Below are positions 53,808-63,322 of a DNA stretch of 64,000 nt, piece after piece. Position numbers and translations under genes: made by a program. Under the pieces are notes generated by a model, which worked only from the letters and a program-made list of their open reading frames with translations, searched no databases and was not told the origin of the DNA. The DNA comes from Rhodoferax sp. (lineage in GTDB: Bacteria > Pseudomonadota > Gammaproteobacteria > Burkholderiales > Burkholderiaceae_C). The first letter of the stretch is position 1; each line of letters starts with the position of its first letter. Location: NCBI GenBank assembly GCA_018061265.1, contig JAGOUM010000001.1, forward strand, positions 80,148 to 144,147, in the 5' to 3' direction.

Positions 53808-55010
53808 TCAACGCACCAGTTCCGCTGACAACCCGACTGCCAGCAAGGCACTCACCACGTCGTCCACATGCTGATGGCCCCGGGTCTGAATCACCAGCTC
53901 CACCTCGACGTTTTGTGCCGCCAGTGTGGTGAAGGCGCGCTGGTGGTGCACCTCGTTGATATTGGCCCCCGCCTGCGCCACGGTGGCCGTGATGGTCGCC
54001 AGGGTGCCCGGCACATCACGGGCGCTGACGCGCAGGCGTGCCAGCCGCCCGGCGCGGACCATGCCGCGCTCAATAATGGCCGCCAGCAACAGCGGGTCAA
54101 TATTGCCGCCACACAGTACCAAGCCGACCCGCTTGCCCTGAAACTGTGCCGGGTATTTCAGCACTGCCGCCAACCCGGCTGCACCGGCACCTTCGACGAG
54201 CGTCTTTTCAACTTCGAGCAGCATCACGATGGCCTGCTCAATATCACCTTCATCCACCAATAACAAATCATTGACTTTGTCGCGGATGATCGCCTGCGGC
54301 AGTTGGCCCGGTGTACCCACCGCAATGCCCTCGGCAATACTGCTGCTGCCTTGCGGATGGTGGGTACCCTTGATGGCGTTGAACATCGCCGGAAACCGGG
54401 TGGTCTGCACACCGATGAGGGTGATGTCCGGCCGCAGCGCTTTGGCCGCAGTGGCCATTCCACCCATCAACCCGCCGCCGCCAATGGCCACCACCAGCGT
54501 GTCGAGATCCGGCACATCGGCGAGCATCTCCAGCGCCACCGTGCCCTGGCCGGCAACGATTTCGGGGTCGTCATACGGGTGCACAAACACCAGACCCTGC
54601 TGCTGTGCCAGCGCCAGCGCATGGCTGCGCGCTTCGTCGAGACTGCTGCCGTGCAATACCACCTCGGCACCGAAGCCCCGGGTGCGCTCCACCTTCACGC
54701 CCGGCGTGAACAGGGGCATGACAATCACCGCGCGCACCCCCAGACGCTGGGCGTGGTAGGCCACGCCCTGGGCGTGGTTGCCGGCGCTCATAGCGATCAC
54801 TCCGCGTGCGCGCTCTGCATTGCTGAGTTGCACCAATTTATTACAAGCCCCTCGCTCCTTGAACGAGGCGGTGAACTGCAGGTTCTCGAATTTCAGGAAC
54901 ACCTGCGCACCGGTGATCTCGGACAGGGTGCGTGACGCCACACAGGGCGTACGCAGCACTTGGCCCTGCAGGCGTTGCGCTGCAAGCTCGATATCAGACA
55001 GACTCAGCAT
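53808..55010 (-). CDS. threonine ammonia-lyase (with ACT domain)
   Basis: A 400-residue PLP enzyme that deaminates threonine to 2-oxobutyrate. The PLP lysine is in TASFKERGACNKL, the phosphate loop is AIGGGGLMGG and the substrate loop MSAGNHAQGVAYHAQ is intact. The C-terminal 75 residues form one ACT-like domain, giving the length of the catabolic/short form rather than the two-domain IlvA, so isoleucine feedback inhibition is not assured. The following EamA gene ends 16 bases upstream of its start, so the two are probably co-transcribed. Confidence 0.92.
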   Translation of the reverse strand: MLSLSDIELAAQRLQGQVLRTPCVASRTLSEITGAQVFLKFENLQFTASFKERGACNKLVQLSNAERARGVIAMSAGNHAQGVAYHAQRLGVRAVIVMPLFTPGVKVERTRGFGAEVVLHGSSLDEARSHALALAQQQGLVFVHPYDDPEIVAGQGTVALEMLADVPDLDTLVVAIGGGGLMGGMATAAKALRPDITLIGVQTTRFPAMFNAIKGTHHPQGSSSIAEGIAVGTPGQLPQAIIRDKVNDLLLVDEGDIEQAIVMLLEVEKTLVEGAGAAGLAAVLKYPAQFQGKRVGLVLCGGNIDPLLLAAIIERGMVRAGRLARLRVSARDVPGTLATITATVAQAGANINEVHHQRAFTTLAAQNVEVELVIQTRGHQHVDDVVSALLAVGLSAELVR

Positions 55011-55026
55011 GGAAATCCTTCACAAA

Positions 55027-55908
55027 TCAAGGACGGGTGCGGCTACCCAACCAGGCCGCCGTGACAATCATGATGGCCGCGACCACCACGTTCCAGGTCA
55101 ATGCACGCCCGCCGGTGAGTACCAGCATGGCGGTCGACAGCAACGGCGTGAGGTAGCTCAGGATACCAATCTGGCTAGCATCACCGGTCTTGAGTGCCTT
55201 GTCCCAGAGAAAAAACGCAGCACCCATCGGACCCAGCCCAGTCACGGCGATCAACAGCCAGTCTCGCGCGGTTAAAGTGACTGCTGGCTCCATGAATACG
55301 TGGCACAACAGTGACAACACACCAGACGCCAGCGCAAAGCTGCCGATGGCGGCGGTCGGAAAAGCCGCCACCCGTTTGGTCAGCAGCGAATAACTCGACC
55401 AGATAAACGCTGCGCCAATGGCCAGAAGGTAACCCCAGGGATTGCCACCGGTGTGGCCAACACCCACATTGCTGTCACTGCCCAGAATGACCACGGCGGC
55501 GCCAGCAAAACCCAGCAAGGCAGCCAGCACGTGCACGGTGCACAAACGCACAGCCGGCAAGATCACGGGTGCCAGCACCACCATCAGCAGCGGCCAAAGG
55601 TAATTCACCAGGTTGGCCTGCACCGGGGGCGCCAGGCGCAGCGCCATGAACAGCAAAAAGTGGTAACAAAACAGACCGTAGATGCCCATCAACAGTGTGC
55701 GCCACGGGACACGCCAGCGCGCCAGGTCAAAGCCCGACAGCGGCAGCGCAATCAGGCTGCCAATCAATAACGACAGGCCGGTGAGCAAAAAAGGCGGCAC
55801 ATGACCCAGTGCCACACCCAGCGTTGCCAGCGAGCTCCACAACCCTATGGCACCCAGCGCCAGCAAGGCCGGGGACGCGACTGGGTGCTGCGTCACAAGT
55901 GTTGACAT
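55027..55908 (-). CDS. EamA/DMT-family transporter
   Basis: A 293-residue inner-membrane transporter with about ten helices in two EamA halves. N-terminal ALGAIGLWSSLATLGVALGH and a conserved GIYGLFCYHFLLFMALRLAPP identify the family; the second half has LAIGAAFIWSSYSLLTKRV. Related proteins export amino acids or aromatic compounds. It precedes threonine ammonia-lyase on the same strand with a 16-base gap, so an amino-acid link is possible. The start at 55908 (MSTLVTQHP) is taken over the longer frame at 55956. Confidence 0.88.
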   Translation of the reverse strand: MSTLVTQHPVASPALLALGAIGLWSSLATLGVALGHVPPFLLTGLSLLIGSLIALPLSGFDLARWRVPWRTLLMGIYGLFCYHFLLFMALRLAPPVQANLVNYLWPLLMVVLAPVILPAVRLCTVHVLAALLGFAGAAVVILGSDSNVGVGHTGGNPWGYLLAIGAAFIWSSYSLLTKRVAAFPTAAIGSFALASGVLSLLCHVFMEPAVTLTARDWLLIAVTGLGPMGAAFFLWDKALKTGDASQIGILSYLTPLLSTAMLVLTGGRALTWNVVVAAIMIVTAAWLGSRTRP

Positions 55909-55918
55909 CCGGGACCGG

Positions 55919-56956
55919 TCATTTGCTACTGGAACGCTGCCAAAGATTGATGCCACCGTCTACCGCGAACTGGTCGATGGCGGCCAATTCTTCGGCAGAA
56001 AAATGCAACTTTTGCAGCGACCCTACCAACTCCGAGATCTGCGCAGGGCGACTGGCACCAATCAGCGCCGAGGTCACCCGCGCATCGCGCAACACCCAGG
56101 CGGTGGCCATTTGCGCCAGGCTTTGCCCACGCGAGGTGGCCAGATCGTTGAGGGCGCGCACATGGCACAGGTTGGACTCGCTCAGGTGTTCGGGCCTGAA
56201 CGACCCGCCGCCCGGGCGGTTGATGCGGGAATCGGCTGGCACTCCGCCAAGGTACTTGTTGGTCAACAGCCCCTGCGCCAACGGACTGAACGCAATACAG
56301 CCCATGCCGAGTTCATCCAGGGCGTCGAGCAAATCCTCCTCGATCCAGCGGTTGAGCAGGCTGTAGGACGGTTGATGAATCAGCGCAGTCACCCCCATGC
56401 TTTGCAGGATGGCATATGCCTCGCGGGTCTTTGCCGCGGAGTAACTGCTCACACCAACATACAGCGCCTTGCCTTGCTGCACCGCACTGGCCAGCGCGCC
56501 CATGGTCTCTTCAAGCGGTGTGTCGGGGTCAAAACGGTGTGAATAAAAGATGTCCACATAGTCCAGCCCCATGCGCTTTAAGCTTTGGTCCAGGCTGGCC
56601 AGAACATATTTGCGCGAACCGCCACCCTGACCATAAGGACCGGGCCACATGTCATAACCCGCTTTACTGCTGATGATCAGCTCATCGCGGTAGGGCTTGA
56701 AGTCGCGCCGCAGGTGTTCGCCGAAGTTGGTTTCGGCGCTGCCTGCCGGTGGGCCGTAGTTGTTGGCGAGGTCAAAGTGGGTGATGCCCAGATCAAATGC
56801 CGTGCGCAGCATGTCGCGCTGCGTCTGGAATGGCGTGGCGTCACCAAAGTTGTGCCACAGCCCCAAGGTGATGGCGGGTAACTGCAGGCCGCTTTTGCCG
56901 GTGCGGCGGTAAGTCATGGAGGCGCTGTAACGGTCGGGGTCGGCGAGGTAGGTCAT
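55919..56956 (-). CDS. aldo/keto reductase (YghZ/L-glyceraldehyde 3-phosphate reductase-like)
   Basis: A 345-residue NADPH-dependent reductase with the AKR catalytic set: Asp and Tyr in FDLANNYGPP, Lys in ISSKAGYDMWPG and His in IFYSHRFDP. The N-terminal YRRTGKSGLQLPAITLGLWH and GYDMWPGPYGQGGGSRKYV match the YghZ branch (AKR14), which reduces L-glyceraldehyde 3-phosphate and methylglyoxal. The start at 56956 gives the family length; the open frame to 57073 includes a dispersed repeat copy. It ends ten bases before the EamA gene on the same strand. Confidence 0.92.
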   Translation of the reverse strand: MTYLADPDRYSASMTYRRTGKSGLQLPAITLGLWHNFGDATPFQTQRDMLRTAFDLGITHFDLANNYGPPAGSAETNFGEHLRRDFKPYRDELIISSKAGYDMWPGPYGQGGGSRKYVLASLDQSLKRMGLDYVDIFYSHRFDPDTPLEETMGALASAVQQGKALYVGVSSYSAAKTREAYAILQSMGVTALIHQPSYSLLNRWIEEDLLDALDELGMGCIAFSPLAQGLLTNKYLGGVPADSRINRPGGGSFRPEHLSESNLCHVRALNDLATSRGQSLAQMATAWVLRDARVTSALIGASRPAQISELVGSLQKLHFSAEELAAIDQFAVDGGINLWQRSSSK

Positions 56957-56969
56957 GAGGATGGCAAAT

Positions 56970-57027
56970 TTGAGTAAAAAAGGCGTCTGGCGCTTATTGG
57001 TATTGAACTTGTAGCTATGTTTATAGG
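56970..57027 (+). repeat. dispersed AGCTAT-type repeat copy upstream of the aldo/keto reductase
   Basis: GAGTAAAAAAGGCGTCTGGC then GCTTATTGGTATTGAACTTG and TAGCTATGTTTATAGG. It shows the A-rich flank, a shortened G/C core and the conserved TAGCTAT end. It sits between the reductase start and the glp operon start. Confidence 0.5.
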
Positions 57028-57140
57028 GCCAAAGTCGACCGATACAAATTGGACTGGCTGGTCTGATTTTCACCGCGCTTCAGTGCCATACTTCGTTCTG
57101 GGTGCATTGGCGCCCACTATATGCGAGACACGAGGCGAAC

Positions 57141-58412
57141 ATGGCAACAACTGCGATCACTCCCATCAACTTCAAACAGGCGGCATTGAAGTTGCTGCCC
57201 GAGGGTGCCAATTTTGAAGCTTGCCTGACTTGTGGCCTGTGCACCTCAGGTTGCCCGGCCTCGGGGCTGGAAAACATGGATCCGCGCAAGTTCATCCGCA
57301 TGGCGCTGCTGGGCATGGACGAGGAGCTCTCGACCACGCCCTGGATCTGGGTCTGCACGCTGTGCAAGCGCTGCGAGTATGTCTGCCCGATGAATATCGA
57401 TGTCTCCAAACTGGTGTTTCTGGCGCGCTCCAACTGGCCCGCCGAACTCAAACCCAAGGGCATCGTGCGATCCTGCGAAATGACCCGTTCCACCGACAGC
57501 ACCAGCGCCATGGGCATGTCGCCGGCCGACTTCGAGTTTGTGGTGAACGATGTGCTGGAAGAGGTGCGTCTCAAACAGCCACGTTTTGCGCACCTGCAGG
57601 CACCGATCGATAAAAAAGGCGCACATTTCTTCGTCAATCAGAACTCGCGCGAGCCCATGAGTGAGCCCGACGAGATGGTGCCACTGTGGAAGGTGTTTGA
57701 CTATGTGGGCGTGGACTGGACCTATGCCAGCAAAGGCTGGGCCGCCGAGAACTTTTGTATGTTCACCGGCAACGATGCGGCCTGGCGCGAAGTCATTGAA
57801 AAACGTGTTATCGCGGTGAACGAGCTGGGTTGTGAGGTCTGGCTCAATACCGAGTGTGGTCACAGCTACTACACCATGTGGCAGGGCATTGAGCGCTTCG
57901 GACTACAGGCGAATTTCCGCATGGACAGCATCATCACGTATTACGCGCAGTGGATCCGTGAAGGCCGCTTGCCGGTCAATTCGGCCTGGAATACCAAAAA
58001 CATCAAGTTCACCGTACAAGACCCGTGCATGATCGTGCGCAAGTCATACGGTGATGCCATGGCCGACGACATGCGTTTTGTCGTCAAGACATTGGTGGGT
58101 GAGGAAAATTTCATTGACATGCAGCCCAACCGCAGTGCCAACTACTGCTGCGGCGGCGGGGGTGGCGCCCTGCAGGCTGGGCTGACCGATCAGCGGCGCG
58201 CCTATGGCAAACGCAAGTTCGACCAGATTGCCGCCACCGGTGCCACCTATGTGCTGACACCCTGCCACAACTGCCACTCACAAATGCACGACATCGGCAA
58301 GTTCTACGGCGGCCACTATGGCATCGTGCATTTGTGGACGCTGATCTGCCTGTCGCTGGGCATTCTGGGCGACAACGAGCAGCTCTACCTTGGGCCTGAC
58401 CTGCTGGGCTGA
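57141..58412 (+). CDS. glpC: GlpC/HdrD-like iron-sulfur protein
   Basis: A 423-residue electron-transfer protein with two 4Fe-4S sites at the N terminus (Cys28, 31, 34, 38 and Cys72, 75, 78, 82) and two CCG-type cysteine-rich domains, the second ending YCCGGGGGALQ and TPCHNCHSQM. This layout is shared by GlpC of the anaerobic glycerol-3-phosphate dehydrogenase and by heterodisulfide-reductase HdrD. As the next two genes are glpA and glpB, a GlpC role passing electrons to quinone is most likely. GAGGCGAAC precedes the ATG at 57141. The gene order differs from E. coli glpABC. Confidence 0.82.
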   Translation: MATTAITPINFKQAALKLLPEGANFEACLTCGLCTSGCPASGLENMDPRKFIRMALLGMDEELSTTPWIWVCTLCKRCEYVCPMNIDVSKLVFLARSNWPAELKPKGIVRSCEMTRSTDSTSAMGMSPADFEFVVNDVLEEVRLKQPRFAHLQAPIDKKGAHFFVNQNSREPMSEPDEMVPLWKVFDYVGVDWTYASKGWAAENFCMFTGNDAAWREVIEKRVIAVNELGCEVWLNTECGHSYYTMWQGIERFGLQANFRMDSIITYYAQWIREGRLPVNSAWNTKNIKFTVQDPCMIVRKSYGDAMADDMRFVVKTLVGEENFIDMQPNRSANYCCGGGGGALQAGLTDQRRAYGKRKFDQIAATGATYVLTPCHNCHSQMHDIGKFYGGHYGIVHLWTLICLSLGILGDNEQLYLGPDLLG

Positions 58413-58456
58413 ACACATCGGCTGCGCCACCCGGCGATTTGGCAACTGGAGTCAAC

Positions 58457-60064
58457 ATGAACACTAATTCCCTCAATCGTGCCAGCAGCGCTGCACCCAA
58501 AGTGCTGGAAACCGAGGTACTGATCATTGGCGGCGGGGTCACCGGCACCGGCATCATGCGCGACCTGGCATTGCGCGGGATCCGCAGCATCCTGATCGAT
58601 AAACGCGACCTGTGCGCGGGTGCCTCTGGCGGCAACCATGGCTTGCTGCACTCGGGTGGCCGTTATGTTTCCACCGACCTGGAAGCCGCGATTGAGTGCC
58701 GCCAGGAAGGTGCTTTGCTCAAACACCTGGCGCCACAATGCATCGAGGCCACCGGTGGCCTCTTTGTGGCCGTCAAAGGTGATGACCCGGCCTTTGCCGA
58801 TAACTTCCCCAAACTATGTGCCCAAGCGGGCATTGACTGCGAAGAACTGGAACTGGCGCAGGCCAAACAGTTGGAACCCCTGCTGTCAGACGACCTGGTG
58901 CGCGCAATCAGGGTACCTGACGCCACGGTCGACCCGTTTCACCTGGCCCAGTTGCATGTGGCGCATGCTGCGCAGTTGGTGGGCAGTGTCTATTTGCCCC
59001 ACACCGAAGTCAGTGGGTTTTCCTCCGTGGATGGGGAAATTCGTGCCGCCCAATGTGCCGATCACCGTAACCAGACCACACTGACCATCCGGGCGCGCCA
59101 GTTTGTCAACGCTGCTGGCGCCTGGTCTATGGGCGTTGCCCGATTGGCGGGCTGTCAGGATGTGCACTTGCTGTACGCCAAAGGCACCTTGCTGGTCACC
59201 ACGGACCGGCTCACCCAGCATGTGGTTAACCGTCTGCGGCCGCCCGGTGATGGTGACATTCTGGTGCCGGGAGGCACGGTGTCGCTGCTGGGTACCACCT
59301 CATCGCGTGTTGACGACCTGGAGCGTGTCGGCCCCACGGTGGCCGAAGTCGACCGCAACATCCGCGAGGGCGCGGCCATGATCCCGGCGCTCGCGCAGGC
59401 ACGCTACATTCGCGCGTTCAGCCGGGTACGTCCGCTGTTGCAGGCGGGCACCGGTGCCTCTGACCGGGCGGCCACCCGGGGGTTTGCCTTGCTGGACCAT
59501 CAGGCGCAGGGTCTTGGCAACTTTTGCACCATCACCGGCGGCAAGCTGACCACTTACCGCCTGATGGCCGAAAAAGCGGCCGATCTGGTGGCGCAGCGCC
59601 TGGGCAACCATCAGCCCTGCCGCACGGCCGAGGTCGCGTTGCCCGACGATACGACCTGTAGCTGGAGTGAGCCCAGCTCGGCCCCCCGGCATTGGCATGC
59701 CAAGCGCGACCCGGACGATCTGATCCTGTGTGAGTGCGAGATGTTGCCGCAGTCGGCCATTGCCCAGATTTTTGACAACACCACAGGTGTTGAGGCCCAG
59801 CCCACGCTGGAGTCGATCGCGCTGCGCTCCCGTGCGGGCAAAGGCCCGTGCCAAGGTTCTTTCTGTGGCATTCGCATAGGCTCCTATCTGTACGACCAGG
59901 GCCATTACGCGGATGCCACCGGGTTGGTCCATCTGCGAGACTTTTTCAACGAGCGCTTCAAAGGGCAGCGCAGTGTCAGCTGGGGTCAGCAGGCAGCGCA
60001 GCTCGAATTGGCCGAAGCCCTGCACTGCGGCCTGCTCGGCCTGGACAAGCTGGAGCAATCATGA
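58457..60064 (+). CDS. glpA: anaerobic glycerol-3-phosphate dehydrogenase, FAD subunit A
   Basis: A 535-residue flavoprotein oxidising glycerol 3-phosphate to dihydroxyacetone phosphate. The FAD site VLIIGGGVTGTGIMRDLALR starts near residue 15; GASGGNHGLLHSGGRYV and FCTITGGKLTTYRLMAEKAA are the family motifs. The C-terminal extension (LCECEMLP, then GKGPCQGSFC) is the BFD-like cysteine domain that marks GlpA over aerobic GlpD. GGAG precedes the ATG at 58457. It overlaps glpB by four bases (ATGA). Confidence 0.93.
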   Translation: MNTNSLNRASSAAPKVLETEVLIIGGGVTGTGIMRDLALRGIRSILIDKRDLCAGASGGNHGLLHSGGRYVSTDLEAAIECRQEGALLKHLAPQCIEATGGLFVAVKGDDPAFADNFPKLCAQAGIDCEELELAQAKQLEPLLSDDLVRAIRVPDATVDPFHLAQLHVAHAAQLVGSVYLPHTEVSGFSSVDGEIRAAQCADHRNQTTLTIRARQFVNAAGAWSMGVARLAGCQDVHLLYAKGTLLVTTDRLTQHVVNRLRPPGDGDILVPGGTVSLLGTTSSRVDDLERVGPTVAEVDRNIREGAAMIPALAQARYIRAFSRVRPLLQAGTGASDRAATRGFALLDHQAQGLGNFCTITGGKLTTYRLMAEKAADLVAQRLGNHQPCRTAEVALPDDTTCSWSEPSSAPRHWHAKRDPDDLILCECEMLPQSAIAQIFDNTTGVEAQPTLESIALRSRAGKGPCQGSFCGIRIGSYLYDQGHYADATGLVHLRDFFNERFKGQRSVSWGQQAAQLELAEALHCGLLGLDKLEQS

Positions 60065-61338
60065 AACAGCCACCACGACAATTGAACACCCAACTGGCGG
60101 TGATCGGTTCCGGCATGGCCGGATTTGCCGCATCGATTTTTGCCCTCAACCGCCACATTGGCACCACCCAGCTTGGCAACACCGGAGCCTTGGCGTACAC
60201 CACCGGTTACCTGGATTTGCTGGGCATGGAGGGATCAACCATCCGGGTAGACAACCCCTGGCAGGCGCTGGAGCGGCTTGCCAGCACCGAGCCATTACAC
60301 CCGCTGTGCCAGGTGGCACCCGCCGATATTCGCCAGGCGTTTGTCGAGTTCACGGGTTTCCTGGCCGAATTTGGTGTCAGCTACACCGTCGCAGGTGAAC
60401 ATAATCTGAACGCCTTGAGCCCGATTGGCACAGTCAAGCCAACGCTATGTGTTCCGAAGACGATGGCTGGCGGCCCAGCCGCGCTGGCAGCAGGTGCCGA
60501 CTGTGTGATGGTGGACATTCATGGGCTCAAGGGTTTCAGCGGCCTGGAACTGGTGGCCAACCTGCGCGAGCGCTGGCCTGCGCTGCGCGCACAGCGAATC
60601 CGCTTTCCTGATATGGCAACGGGTGAGGTCTACCCCGAAGTGATGGCCCGTGCGCTGGAAGTCCCTGCCACTCGGCTGCGACTGGCCGAACTGCTCAAGG
60701 GCGCCGCCGGTGACGCCAAAGTGATCGGATTGCCCGCCATTCTGGGTATGCATCAACCTGATCTGGTACACGCTGACCTGCAACGACTGACCGGTTTGCA
60801 GATTTTCGAGATCCCAACGATGCCGCCATCGGTCGCGGGCTTGCGCTTGCGCGAGCTGTTCGAGCAGGCGTTGCCGCGCAAGGGCGCCACGCTGATCCCG
60901 CAGCAGAAGGTGACCTCGCTGCGCCTGGCCGACGATGGCGCCACATTGGCCTTGAAAGACAGCTATGGTGAGATTGAGGTCAAGGCGCAGGCGGTGATTC
61001 TGGCCACGGGGCGCCTGCTCAGTGGCGGGCTCGAAGCCCATCCCGAAGGCATTCGTGAGCACTTGCTGAACTTGCCGGTCGTGCAACCCGCCAGCCGCAG
61101 TGACTGGTATTGTGAGAGTTACACCGACCCGCGCGGCCACCCCATTAACCGTGCTGGCATTGAGGTTGACGCGCTGGGCAGACCACTGGGCGCCGATGGC
61201 CAGTGTTATCACCCGCGTCTTTTTGCGGCAGGCGCCGTGCTGGCGCACCACGATTGGATTCGCAGCCGCAGCGGTGCCGGCATCGCCTTGGCATCGGCGT
61301 GGAAAGCCGTGACGGGTGTGACACAGGTGCTGCGTTAA
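60061..61338 (+). CDS. glpB: anaerobic glycerol-3-phosphate dehydrogenase, subunit B
   Basis: A 425-residue flavoprotein subunit. The N-terminal LAVIGSGMAGFAASIFALNR is an FAD-type Rossmann motif; QLGNTGALAYTTGYLDLLG, KTMAGG and the end HHDWIRSRSGAGIALASAWK match GlpB. It forms the membrane-linking dimer with GlpA and passes electrons to GlpC. The ATG overlaps the glpA stop, so coupling is expected. The 3' end is overlapped in antisense by a hypothetical ORF. Confidence 0.9.
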   Translation: MKQPPRQLNTQLAVIGSGMAGFAASIFALNRHIGTTQLGNTGALAYTTGYLDLLGMEGSTIRVDNPWQALERLASTEPLHPLCQVAPADIRQAFVEFTGFLAEFGVSYTVAGEHNLNALSPIGTVKPTLCVPKTMAGGPAALAAGADCVMVDIHGLKGFSGLELVANLRERWPALRAQRIRFPDMATGEVYPEVMARALEVPATRLRLAELLKGAAGDAKVIGLPAILGMHQPDLVHADLQRLTGLQIFEIPTMPPSVAGLRLRELFEQALPRKGATLIPQQKVTSLRLADDGATLALKDSYGEIEVKAQAVILATGRLLSGGLEAHPEGIREHLLNLPVVQPASRSDWYCESYTDPRGHPINRAGIEVDALGRPLGADGQCYHPRLFAAGAVLAHHDWIRSRSGAGIALASAWKAVTGVTQVLR

Positions 61339-61648
61339 GGTTGCACCCGCAAGCGTTCGGTTGGCAGCGTCGCTGCGATGCGGAAAAACAGAAGTCGAAG
61401 TCCAGAACCACATCCAGCGTGGCCCAGCTATTGATAACAATACGCCGGTGAGGTGCCATATCAAATAGAGTTGATGCAAACGCGGTGGGACTGGGTTGCG
61501 TCACCAATGCGCCGATCTGGTCTTCACTGATGGCGTTGCCGCCCATGGTGATGGTCGACAGGTCGGTACCAAACGATGCCGAAGCCGACAACTTGTAACG
61601 CACATAGCCCACTTCCTGCACAGGCAATTGCACTTCACGGGTGGCCAT
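61145..61648 (-). CDS. hypothetical ORF with a tail antisense to glpB
   Basis: From the Met at 61648 the first 103 residues (MATREVQLPVQEVGYVRYKL onward) look like a genuine small domain, with strand-forming RIVINSWATLDVVLDFDF. The rest, below 61339, runs antisense through the end of glpB and becomes Arg/Pro/Cys-rich, as expected of a non-coding frame. The real gene may have lost its stop by frameshift or truncation. GAGA upstream of the ATG is a weak ribosome binding site. No family recognised. Confidence 0.4.
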   Translation of the reverse strand: MATREVQLPVQEVGYVRYKLSASASFGTDLSTITMGGNAISEDQIGALVTQPSPTAFASTLFDMAPHRRIVINSWATLDVVLDFDFCFSASQRRCQPNACGCNLNAAPVSHPSRLSTPMPRRCRHRCGCESNRGAPARRLPQKDAGDNTGHRRPVVCPARQPQCQHG

Positions 61649-61965
61649 ATCATTTTCTCGCTCGTATCTGGCGCAGCCGTCCTGGCAACTGCACGCTGGG
61701 CTGTTAAACGGCTGCGTCCGGTCCACAGACCAAGCGCAGATCGGGGTGATCAGCCGTACGGCGTGCTACGGATGCAGGCGCAATTACATGGGCTAACTTG
61801 CGCGCTGTCAACCATGCCGGAAATACTTGAGACTTGGCGGGTCTTATTGTCTTTAAAGCGCGTTAACGCACAGAGCGATGTCCCGGCATCAGTCAAGCTG
61901 CACCAGCTGATGCACTCGTCTCAGCCAGTTAGTACGCCAGGGTCGTGCTCAGTGCAGGAAAAACT
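61649..61965. other. 317-base intergenic region
   Basis: Lies between the hypothetical minus-strand ORF and the ferric-reductase-like gene and should contain two divergent promoters. An A/T-rich patch with TTATTGTCTTTAAAGCGCG is centred near 61850. I see no RNA gene, operator or terminator I can support here. Confidence 0.4.
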
Positions 61966-63294
61966 GTGAAACCGATCAAACTGAGCTTCTGGGGCATTTT
62001 GCTGGGGCTATCCGGGCTTTGGTGCGTGGCTGACTTAGGGTTGCAAGTGCCTTCCGGGTTTGGCAGCTGGCGTACATCTTTCCTCAACTTGACCGGCATA
62101 CTGGGGATCGGGGTGATGAGTGTGGCTCTGCTACTGGCTACACGACCGATTCTGCTGGAACCGTTTTTTGGCGGGTTGGACAAGATGTATCGGCTTCACA
62201 AATGGCTGGGTATCAGCGCCCTGGTACTGGCCACATTGCACTGGTTGGTCAAGCAGTTGCCGGGCTGGCTGGTCGACCTTGGCTGGATGGAGCGACCCGT
62301 TCGAGGGCACATGCCTGAACCTTCTGCCCCCATCTTCAAGTTCCTGCAAAGCCTGCGCGGCCTGGCTGAAGGGTTTGGGGAGTGGGCTTTTTACGCCCTC
62401 GTGGTTCTGATCACACTGGCACTGGTGAAGTGGTTTCCCTACCGGTTGTTCTTCAAGACCCATCGCCTGCTGGCACTGGCGTATCTGGCGCTGGTGTTCC
62501 ACTCGGTGGTGTTGATGAAGTTCAGCTATTGGGGTGAACCGTTGGGATGGGTGATGGCGATATTGATGCTGGGCGGTAGTGTCGCGTCGCTGATCATCCT
62601 GTTTCGCCGGGTCGGTTCGAGTCGCAGAATGATCGGCGTGGTGACCGCCTTCACCCGCCACCCACAGGTGCGGGTGCTTGAGGTAGCGGTGCAAGCCAAG
62701 GGCCGCTGGTCAGGCCATCAAAGCGGACAGTTTGTTTTTGTCACTTTTGAAACTCGCGAAGGTGCCCACCCGTTCACCATCTCGTCGGCCTGGTCCGGCG
62801 ACGGCCACATGAACTTCCTGATCAAGGAGTTGGGTGACTACACCCGGCTGCTGCCTCAGCACCTCAAGGTGGGTGACCCGGTCAAAATCGAAGGGCCTTA
62901 CGGATGCTTCGACTTCAATAGCGAATGTGCCCGCCAGATCTGGGTTGGTGGCGGTATTGGTATCACACCCTTTGTGGCTCGCCTGGAACAACTGAAGCTG
63001 CAACCCAGTGATCAACACATTGACCTTTTTTACGCTACCGCGTCACCCTATAACCTGGCAATTCACCAACTCAGACTGCTGGCGCGCGAGGCGCGTGTGG
63101 TACTACATGTGATGGTCGAAGCCAAGGATGGCCGGCTGTCGGTGGAACATATCTGCAAGGCCGTCCCGGATTGGCAGACTGGCGACATCTGGTTTTGTGG
63201 CCCGGCCAGTTTCGGACACGCGCTGCATGCCGGTTTTGCAGCCAGGGGACTGACTGACAAAAATTTTCACGAAGAGTTGTTCGATCTGCGTTGA
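61966..63294 (+). CDS. ferric-reductase-like flavocytochrome
   Basis: A 442-residue membrane oxidoreductase. Six or so helices in residues 8-215 hold two pairs of haem-ligand histidines (HKWLGISALVLATLHW and KTHRLLALAYLALVFH). A ferredoxin-NADP reductase-type module follows: FAD site HPFTISSAW, NAD site GGIGITPFVARL and end WFCGPASFGHALHAGF. It should pass electrons from NAD(P)H across the membrane to an external acceptor, perhaps ferric iron. The GTG at 61966 has AGGA upstream and gives MKPIKLSFWG; the GTG at 61945 is less likely. Confidence 0.9.
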   Translation: MKPIKLSFWGILLGLSGLWCVADLGLQVPSGFGSWRTSFLNLTGILGIGVMSVALLLATRPILLEPFFGGLDKMYRLHKWLGISALVLATLHWLVKQLPGWLVDLGWMERPVRGHMPEPSAPIFKFLQSLRGLAEGFGEWAFYALVVLITLALVKWFPYRLFFKTHRLLALAYLALVFHSVVLMKFSYWGEPLGWVMAILMLGGSVASLIILFRRVGSSRRMIGVVTAFTRHPQVRVLEVAVQAKGRWSGHQSGQFVFVTFETREGAHPFTISSAWSGDGHMNFLIKELGDYTRLLPQHLKVGDPVKIEGPYGCFDFNSECARQIWVGGGIGITPFVARLEQLKLQPSDQHIDLFYATASPYNLAIHQLRLLAREARVVLHVMVEAKDGRLSVEHICKAVPDWQTGDIWFCGPASFGHALHAGFAARGLTDKNFHEELFDLR

Positions 63295-63322
63295 GCACCC
63301 GCACAGACCCTGTACCAAGGAC

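Noticed and set aside
60445-61479. 344-codon minus-strand frame
   Set aside because: Antisense to glpB; Gln/Arg-rich with no domain and no ribosome binding site.
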